Made by a program: the position numbers and the translations under genes. The notes beneath the pieces are model-generated. The model was given only the letters and a program-made list of their open reading frames with translations. It searched no databases and had not been told where the DNA came from. A stretch of 64,000 nt of DNA from Blastobasis lacticolella (lineage: Eukaryota; Arthropoda; Insecta; Lepidoptera; Blastobasidae), in the NCBI GenBank assembly GCA_905147135.1, contig LR990039.1:33911708-33975707 (forward strand), written 5' to 3'. Positions 58,016 through 64,000 of the stretch are shown here, piece by piece (positions within the stretch are counted from its first letter, which is position 1; each line of letters starts with the position of its first letter).

Positions 58016-58625
58016 CTGAGAGCACGGTAACAGTGTATAGGGAAGCGAAATAGACAACAACATTATGTTGTATAACAATTGAAGTAGTCACTTGATACAA
58101 TGATAATAATGTTTTGTAAATCTTGTAATAATGTATGTCAATAAAGGTTGCCACTGTAATTAAAACATGGCTTTCGTATGCTATCTGGGGGCCGTTCTTT
58201 TGTTGTCGAATATTACAAAATTTTAGGGTATTTAAAACAAAACTGCAAAGTACTATAGCAATCGTTTCAATATTTATCGAGTTGTGTTCATTTGTCGAAA
58301 ACTAACAGTGTTGAGCCGGCTAATCTTATCAGGGTGGCAGGACTCTGTCAAGCCTGAGTAGCCCACCTGTGTGAATACCACCGCCTTATCTATTTCTGCC
58401 GCCAAGCAACAATGCTTCCTTTGTTATATTTCGGTTTGAAAGATAAGGTCCTCCTCCTTGCATTATATCTCACAAATACTGAGGGTCGTGAAGCACTTTT
58501 CGCTGAAGCACTTTTTCGTGGTCTATTCGGCGCCATCTCGTCCTGTTTGATGTGTTTATTGGTAGGCTATAATAAGCTCCGGGGCATCGAGGGATGCAGT
58601 TAGGTTTAAAATTGAACACCCAGGT

Positions 58626-58714
58626 ACAGCGCATGTCCGATTATTGATTTCCCAGGCTCTGCGCCTGTGCACTAGTCTAGATAGTTCTATCGATTCTGCT
58701 TCCATCGTCCGGGC
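58626..58714 (+). repeat. A-ii core 20 (subtype c)
   Basis: GATTATTGATTTCCCAGGCT, GCGCCTGTGCACTAGTCTAG; continues GAGTGCTTCGGGACGATATG. Confidence 0.85.
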
Positions 58715-58869
58715 TGGAGTGCTTCGGGACGATATGTAAGTGAAAGAGACAACATCAATAGGTCGTAATACTAATGATGTAATCTTTTGCTACAACTTGA
58801 TGGTGCTTTTATAAGAACAACAAGATTGTGTATGGCAACAAAGATTGCTACTATAATTAAAACTTGCTT

Positions 58870-58980
58870 TCGTATGGAATGGGATTATGAATTCAGAGAG
58901 TAAGTGTAAATGGAGTGTAATCTGCGAGTGGGAGAGTGGGCATTGGAGTGCCACAAGGGTCAATACAGTAGGGTTGTTTC
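58870..58980 (+). pseudogene. reverse-transcriptase fossil 2
   Basis: From 58942 the frame reads I-G-V-P-Q-G-S-I-Q then a stop, an RT motif remnant in the same context as 55660 and 60240. Confidence 0.55.
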
Positions 58981-59014
58981 TTTTATTTATTTATTTATTT
59001 TATTTTATTTATTA
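58979..59014. repeat. TTTA-rich simple repeat
   Basis: Runs of TTTA and TTTTA units just after the RT fossil. Confidence 0.9.
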
Positions 59015-59180
59015 GAAAGACCAACAGCTTTATAATACAATAGTTCTTGTCTATACGGCTGTTTCGCTTGCTTAAATCGAATACTAAAAGTTCGGTAGGG
59101 TATTTAAAACAAATCAGCAAAGTTCCCATAGCAATTGCTCAAAAATGACCGAAAAGCCAATGGTTTCACATTTATCGTTT

Positions 59181-59430
59181 CGGAGCGTCAGAGCGACTCG
59201 CTCCCCGAGGTACTGGGTTCCAAATCTCTTCTGAGTTACGTACATTAGTTGAGTACTAACAGATGTTCTAATGTATGAAACCGGCACATTCAGACGACAG
59301 ACTGAATGTGTAACCATGGTCACGGAGGTCAGATGGCAGTCGTTCCACGATAATTACCTGCCCTGACAAATCCTGGTTCATGGTCAAGGCGGACCCCGGG
59401 CCCTCGCCCGCGAGGCCGCAACCGGGTTAA
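59181..59430 (+). mobile_element. SINE copy, + strand, diverged
   Basis: Degenerate head (GAGCGTCAGAGCGACTCGCT), body with GAGTACTAACAGATGTTCT and CATGGTCAAGGCGGACC, ending near AACCGGGTTAAC. Confidence 0.7.
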
Positions 59431-60058
59431 CTTCGCTGCAGCCTGTATTTAGTTGCATGGTCTAGGAAGTAGCCGAAACATTGCAAACTCTTTTGCATAA
59501 GAATTCCAAGACATGTGACATATTTTATTATTTAAAAAATACCTACTTAACGTAATTTGAACTTTGACATAATTTCACTCGCATCTCGTTGTCACGTAAT
59601 GTGACTATTTAATTCTAGGGGATCGTTTCGTAATATAAGTTATTATTGCAACTTGTAGGTTGGGAATTATTTTGGTTACTTCTGCTTAATCTATCAATTG
59701 AAAAACCTGCGGTTCTGTATTTGTGTTGCCTGCAATCTAAATGTAGGTATAAATCGTAGATGTTATGGGCGACAGTTATTGCCTACCTTCGGGTCTGCAA
59801 ATTTGTCTCTGTCTTTGATTGCGACATTTATCTAGGTAATCAAAGGTCACTGTGTAGAATAAAAAAAAATTACAGCAGCATTCTCTGTTGACAATTTTCA
59901 TCGCGCCCGCCAAGTCTGGAGATTATGGCAATGCCCTCCACTATACCTAATCTCAAGTCCAGCGGTGGACTGTCATGAGCTGTTGTTGTTATGAGATGTC
60001 TTTAGTGGCAGGCTCCGTGGCATCGAGGGATGCAGTTAGTTTAAAAATAACATTCAGA
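59431..60058. repeat. decayed family-A sequence
   Basis: CAGCCTGTATTTAGTTGCAT and GGTCTAGGAAGTAG are family-A 5' module motifs. The promoter and first exon are absent and the rest is diverged. No gene. Confidence 0.55.
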
Positions 60059-60127
60059 TACAGTGCATGACCGGTTATTGATTTCCCAGGCTCCGCGCTT
60101 GTGCACTAAAGTCTAGATAGCTCTATT
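60059..60127 (+). repeat. A-ii core 21 (truncated), end of array A
   Basis: CCGGTTATTGATTTCCCAGG, CCGCGCTTGTGCACTAAAGT; ends at CTCTATTGG. Confidence 0.75.
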
Positions 60128-60130
60128 GGA

Positions 60131-60935
60131 TGGATATATCGATGGATGATGGATGTATAAGCGAAATAAACAACAACAATTGGTGCTATGTCAACAAATA
60201 TGCTACTATTATTAAAGCATTACGGCTTCTGTATGGCATGGGATCATGAATTCAGATAGTTAATGTGAATGAAGTGTGCGAGTGGGAGAGTGAGCATTGG
60301 AGTGCCACAAGGGTCTATATTAGGGACATTTGTTTTTCTTGTATATACATATGTATAAATGACCTTCCATATATGATGCAAAATACGCTGGAATTTAATA
60401 GTGAAAATTCATTGGAGTAATTCGTTCGTAATGTCCTTCAGAATGTCTGTCATTGGTTAAAATTTCAAAGTATACCTGGTAGAAAGTGTGGAAGATTTCG
60501 GAAGGGAGGTTGGAAGCCAGGCATCCAGATGATGTGTAGGTATTAAGTCTTTGCCTTCGTCGTCGGTAGATGCGATGATGAAAAACTGTCTGAAATTGAA
60601 CTCGGAACATTCCCCGCAACATAATTTTGACACAGCGCATCAGATTGAAAGCAGTAACTGTCGCCAATAATGGCTTTGGCCTTGTTGCAAAACTGATAAA
60701 CCTCAGGTGCATAATCACTATGAGAACTATAAGGCGATACGTTTCATACCTGTAAATGCGCCGGTTACCTAATTCTTCAAATCGGAACACAACAACGCAA
60801 GAATTTTGTTTGACAAACTTCTATAACCGCTAAATCGTAAAACCGTTTGTGAATTAAGATCTGACAAAATTCACTAAACCATACTTAAGGTTAAAATTAC
60901 GTACTCTAATCTAATCCATTCTCGTTTTGTTACAG
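60131..60935. other. intron 5' of exon 60936
   Basis: Contains the RT fossil at 60240. The remainder (60430-60920) is unique-looking AT-rich sequence; no exon recognised. Ends in TCTCGTTTTGTTACAG. Confidence 0.5.
60240..60420 (+). pseudogene. reverse-transcriptase fossil 3 (longest)
   Basis: From 60296 the frame reads IGVPQGSILGTFVFLVY, the conserved RT block, followed after a frameshift by INDLP. It is a LINE fragment on the + strand. The two shorter fossils at 55660 and 58870 lie at equivalent places in array-A units, so the ancestral unit probably contained part of a LINE. Confidence 0.7.
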
Positions 60936-61018
60936 GACCGTTGATGAGGAACCATCTGAAACCGTTGACAATGACGTGGGAAGTGGCATGCGCATACAAG
61001 AAAGTGCTGGACGTATAG
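60936..61018 (+). CDS. second coding exon of unrecognised gene
   Basis: Acceptor TTTTGTTACAG and donor ATAG|GTAACT bound 83 nt. It takes one base to finish the incoming codon, encodes 27 residues beginning TVDEEPSETVDNDVGSG, and leaves one base (phase 1). The peptide is acidic, with no motif. Phase fits both array-A first exons (CG + G = Arg) and the exon at 183-272 (TG + G = Trp). An in-frame ATG (GGCATGCGC) at 60988 could start a shorter protein from transcripts with a non-coding first exon. Codon use is balanced and no stop is present. Confidence 0.7.
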
Positions 61019-62198
61019 GTAACTATTTCAATGTATTCAATAACTAGATGTAATTTATTATTTATACAGGAGCGTCGTGGCTTAATGACTAGCAGGTTCG
61101 ACTCGTAAGCAAGAGGTATTGAGTTCAAACCCCAGTGCTGCCATATTACAAATGACCTTTTTGTATTTTACCCGATGCTTTTTAGATAAGGGAAAACAGC
61201 ATGAGGAAACCTGCGGCCTAAGCCAAGAGGTTGCGTTAAACTACAATCGTTTGTGGTAGAAAAAATGTATGGGATTTGACATAAGCTAACGTTATCTGAC
61301 ATAAGCTGTTTGTGGTAGAAATTCTTGGTTCATAGACAATTCACGTACTTTCGATGTACAAAGGAGGCGGATTGGCGGACGATCCTACACAATCAGAGTC
61401 AATGTAGGTGTTGGTAGAAATAGTCGAATTTCGAGCTGTCAATTTTCTACCATACACGCATCACGCAAGCGGCGCTGTCAAAGATGGCTAGACCAGCTGT
61501 ACATTCAGCCTCTTTCGTAAATTGTAACCCATGATCCATTCTGGTCAGATTACCCTACTGACAGGGTTGCTGAGGTTAAATTGCAGTCGCTCCACTGTAA
61601 TTAGTTGATCTGGCAAATCCATGGATCATCGTCAAGAGTCATGTGCGAGAACAATTCGCGCCAAGATGATGATAATTATTAGATGCTTACTTGATTATAA
61701 GTAGTTAATCTTAGATGGACTTTAAAGTACTCGTGTCTTGCAGTGATAGCTCTGCCGTAGACATTAGCAACACCAGAAAGTTGAGAGGCAGTAGTGATCA
61801 CGCATCGTCATGTGGCCCACATGCCTGTTTATCTATCGTCTGACATAAAGAATCTGTAGAGTCCGTCAAGTATAATAGCGAACGTGGTGTAAAAAGGAAC
61901 TAAATTATCGCTAAAAGGGTAAAATAGATAAGATACCGTTGCCCTTTCATGTTCATTATAATTCTTGCCGTTTTGTAATTTTTATGAAATAGGTATTTAT
62001 GTAGGTATGTACGTTTTCATTGCATATTTCAGCCAAATCTCCACCGCTCCACCCGTTTATCTTTGCTCATTATTTGAGTTCTTAAAATTGTTGCCCAAAT
62101 CAGTCCTGTCTGTCCCCTCAATCTGTCAGAATTGTCACTGAGTTTGGTTTTGTCGATGCGCCAGGCTCTAACCATCTCTCAACTCCCCCAACTTCCAG
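61019..62198. other. intron between the last two exons
   Basis: About half is the interrupted SINE at 61069-61674. The rest shows no gene. Ends in a pyrimidine-rich tract and ACTTCCAG. Confidence 0.65.
61069..61674 (+). mobile_element. SINE copy split by an insertion
   Basis: Head GAGCGTCGTGGCTTAATGAC, B box GAGTTCAAACCCC, body to GAGGAAACCTGCGGC near 61220. SINE body resumes near 61510 with GTAACCCATGATCCATTCTG and ends GCGCCAAGATGATGATAATT. The ~290 bp between contains a repeated TTTGTGGTAGAAA motif; its type is unknown. Confidence 0.75.
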
Positions 62199-62623
62199 GT
62201 ATTCTGTACTGCCACGTCACCACCGACAAGCGGCCGTTCCCGCAGACACCGGAGTCGATACAGGAGGCCGACGAGCGGTCGAAGCGAGCAAGGCTGGAAG
62301 CCGAGCACCAACTACAACATAGGAGCTTTTCCCAGCTGAGAACCAAATGGGACGTCGCACCGCTGTCACCCCCGCTCTCAGACTCCGAAAGCTCGGACTC
62401 TGAAGACGTTATCGACGATAGAAACGAAGCGTCCAACCATAACGAAGACAGCAACGACGCCGCCAGCCATGCCGACAGTGGAGAAGGAGAGACCGAGGAA
62501 CACCAAGACGACCAACCGAATCCCGAGTCCAAGATCGGCGTACGCAACTTCATGCATGCGCGGGGATTAGAGAGCCGAATAGACGATTTGCTTAACACAA
62601 TTCGTCAACAAATGTATCAGTAA
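62199..62623 (+). CDS. last coding exon of unrecognised gene, acidic nuclear-type tail
   Basis: Acceptor AACTTCCAG. The first two bases complete a Gly codon from the previous exon. It then encodes about 140 residues: ILYCHVTTDKRPFPQTPES, a basic helical part with a possible nuclear localisation signal (RSKRARLEAEHQ), LRTKWD, a Ser/Asp/Glu-rich acidic stretch (SDSESSDSEDVIDD onward), and a C-terminal helix (SRIDDLLNTIRQQM). TAA is at 62621-62623. The stop overlaps a perfect donor (CA|GTAAGT at 62620), so the exon could instead end at 62619 and continue. Codon use is GC-rich and exonic. I do not recognise the family; a nuclear role is inferred from composition only. Confidence 0.75.
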
Positions 62624-64000
62624 GTCACGACTGGCAACTCTGTACTCCGCCACTCGTCAACTCCTCGGCCGAATACCGCCGGATCATCACCCATCACACG
62701 AACCCATGTTTTTATAAGGGGCCGGTAGCGCGCTGCCGCCGCCCGCTTCACTAGGCCGCTGCATTGCACCGGCCTTCCCTTAATTTCCCAGCTGGTGGCT
62801 TCTTCAGTAACCTAGTGCGTTGTGTATACTTCTTTATTATTGTAGAGGGTATGGACAACGTTTCACAATGTTGCAGGAAACCTGCAGATTTCGCTAGACT
62901 CGGATAGGCGCGACCAACTACCATCGGCATGGAAGATTATTTCCTGTCAACATATATACGCACCAATACAAGCAACTGTATGTCGAATGGTCAAGAACTT
63001 GTAGAGATGCTAGGCGAAGAACAGTTCGACGTTATGTTTTTATTATACTTGGAAATGATATTCCGATATTACTTTGTCTATTAATTATGAGTATAAACTC
63101 GTTTAAGGTACATAAATATTTAAGATTTTCTTGTTGGTGGTATGAAGGCTAAAATTTCAATGTATGAGTCTCACATTTTGAATGCATAAGTTTGAAAAAA
63201 AGACAACCTCGAATGAACGAACGAAATTAACGATGCCTTTACATTCTATAAATTTTAGCCTTGACACTAGACCGCTAGAGAGATATCGGAATATCTTTCG
63301 TTAAAAGAAATGTTGTTGAAATTTACGTAATGTTCGCTAAGTTTAGAGGTGATGTACACGCAGTCTTGAAGATGGTATCACACGCAGTTAAATTCATCTC
63401 ACGGGATTACTGCTCTTTAAAGTCTAGCGTCGAGCGGCATGAGGTGGCAAGAATAAAGTGTAGCGAGCTATTTTTTTCGACAGGGAACGGAGCATAGTGA
63501 GCTATTTTTATAAAGGAGAACCACATCCACTTCTAAACGCGAATCGTCCCATTGAATCCTTATTTTCGTACTGGAAGGAATTTAGGGAAGAGTAATAACT
63601 TTTTGGTGTGGCCACGCGGTGATATGTCGTCCTGGACGATTGTTGGGTATATTATTTATTTCAGTTTAGATGACTCAAGTATTGACAACAGTTTTGTATC
63701 AGATTGACAGGTTACTAACCGCCGTAAAGGCGGCTAATGTCTTCATAACGATGTGGGGTAGCCAGCATTATTAACTCGGCATTTTATATCAGTCTCATGT
63801 TCCTGGAGACTGCTCGAACAGTTTAGAGCCCCGTGACGGTACTATTTAATCGTTAGTACTTTGGTGTATTACATTAGTAACAGAATATTCTTGTTACTAA
63901 ATTTTTGTATGTTCAATATTTGAGTCAATATCTACGTATCTCTACTCTTATTGTTATGATTTGTTTGAGGGATTACTACACTTTGTATGAGGGGCCTAAT
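62624..64000. other. 3' UTR or intron, no gene
   Basis: GC-rich to about 62820, then AT-rich. No coding exon recognised. A possible poly(A) signal AATAAA is at 63452-63457. If the stop at 62621 is used this is 3' UTR and downstream DNA; if the overlapping donor is used it is intron. Confidence 0.45.

Larger units (their letters stand above)
26461..60130 (+). repeat. array A: eleven tandem promoter plus first-exon units
   Basis: Each unit runs: a 5' AT-rich module (CTCTGGACAAAG to CAGATCAGATGTAGTGT), a CpG-rich promoter segment, a ~92-nt first exon with donor GTAAGT, about 500 bp of intron-like sequence, then one or two A-ii cores. Start-to-start distances of the exon copies are 2992, 2722, 2208, 7793 (about 2234 without the LINE), 2285, 1600, 2473, 2419, 2566 and 2318 bp. 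Units 4, 5 and 6 are nearly identical and share the same coding lesions, so part of the array was duplicated recently. SINEs, MITEs, LINE tails and one full LINE interrupt it. Confidence 0.9.

Noticed and set aside
34579..58603. Repeated ~70-codon frame in array A (YLSNPEVRDLAEALFRGLFG) open in four units
   Set aside because: The four units are recent near-identical copies, so openness is not independent evidence; other units break the frame and no motif is recognised.
4085..60130. The arrays as a sex-chromosome piRNA precursor or colour-pattern transposon described in moths
   Set aside because: Tandem structure and intronic position are reminiscent, but nothing in the sequence identifies such a locus.
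61069..61150. A tRNA gene on the + strand
   Set aside because: A- and B-box motifs are present but there is no acceptor stem, and the body matches the SINE family seen elsewhere in the window.
62179..62598. 139-codon minus-strand frame
   Set aside because: Antisense shadow of the GC-rich coding exon at 62199-62623.
1..64000. CRISPR arrays, operons, rRNA genes
   Set aside because: Repeat units are long, intron-exon signals are eukaryotic, and no rRNA-like sequence was seen.

Overview
The window looks like an insect nuclear genome, most probably a moth or butterfly. It is AT-rich, has long introns, and carries a tRNA-headed SINE, a CR1/Jockey-type LINE with a PHD-like ORF1, RTE-like LINE relics, and MITEs of the kinds common in Lepidoptera. 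No species can be named from sequence alone. Host coding sequence is very sparse, about 1 kb in 64 kb, all on the + strand.

Layout. (1) 1-4084: an internal coding exon (183-272), its donor and intron sequence, an isolated piece of repeat family A (1225-1745), and a TIR element (1785-3185) carrying a decayed RTE-like reverse transcriptase. (2) 4085-23660: array B, with 22 copies of an ~80 bp GC-rich core (TATTGATTT, then GCGCGCGC, then CCCTAGACAGAGCTAG) in degenerate tandem units, interrupted by MITEs, SINEs and LINE tails. (3) 23661-26460: mostly unique sequence with one isolated, diverged promoter-like module and a 49-codon ORF (25607-25927). (4) 26461-60130: array A, eleven ~2.2-3 kb units. 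Each carries a CpG-rich promoter-like segment, a 92-nt first exon with a GTAAGT donor, and one or two further copies of a related core (A-ii). Eight of these cores are followed by AATAAA, usually about 215 nt from the core start. A young LINE with two open ORFs (36842-42394) sits in this array. (5) 60131-64000: exon 60936-61018 and exon 62199-62623.

Main inference. The first-exon copies at 28037-28128 and 31029-31120 are fully open and end in phase 2. The exon at 60936 supplies the missing base and joins in phase to the exon at 62199. Together they give exactly 600 nt: 199 codons plus a stop. The window therefore appears to hold a small gene for a putative nuclear, acidic-tailed protein that I do not recognise, whose promoter plus first exon has been tandemly amplified to eleven copies. 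Only the two 5'-most copies keep the reading frame; the other nine have lost the ATG, gained a stop or shifted frame, yet all eleven keep the same splice donor. The exon at 183-272 also ends in phase 2, so it could splice to 60936, which would make the arrays a nest of alternative promoters in a ~60 kb intron.

The cores of array B, the first-exon promoters of array A, the A-ii cores and the single module at 25.6 kb share an ordered set of motifs. They look like divergent descendants of one promoter-like module that has been duplicated about 55 times here. This is the most unusual feature of the window. No expression data were available, so promoter activity, splicing and function remain inference.
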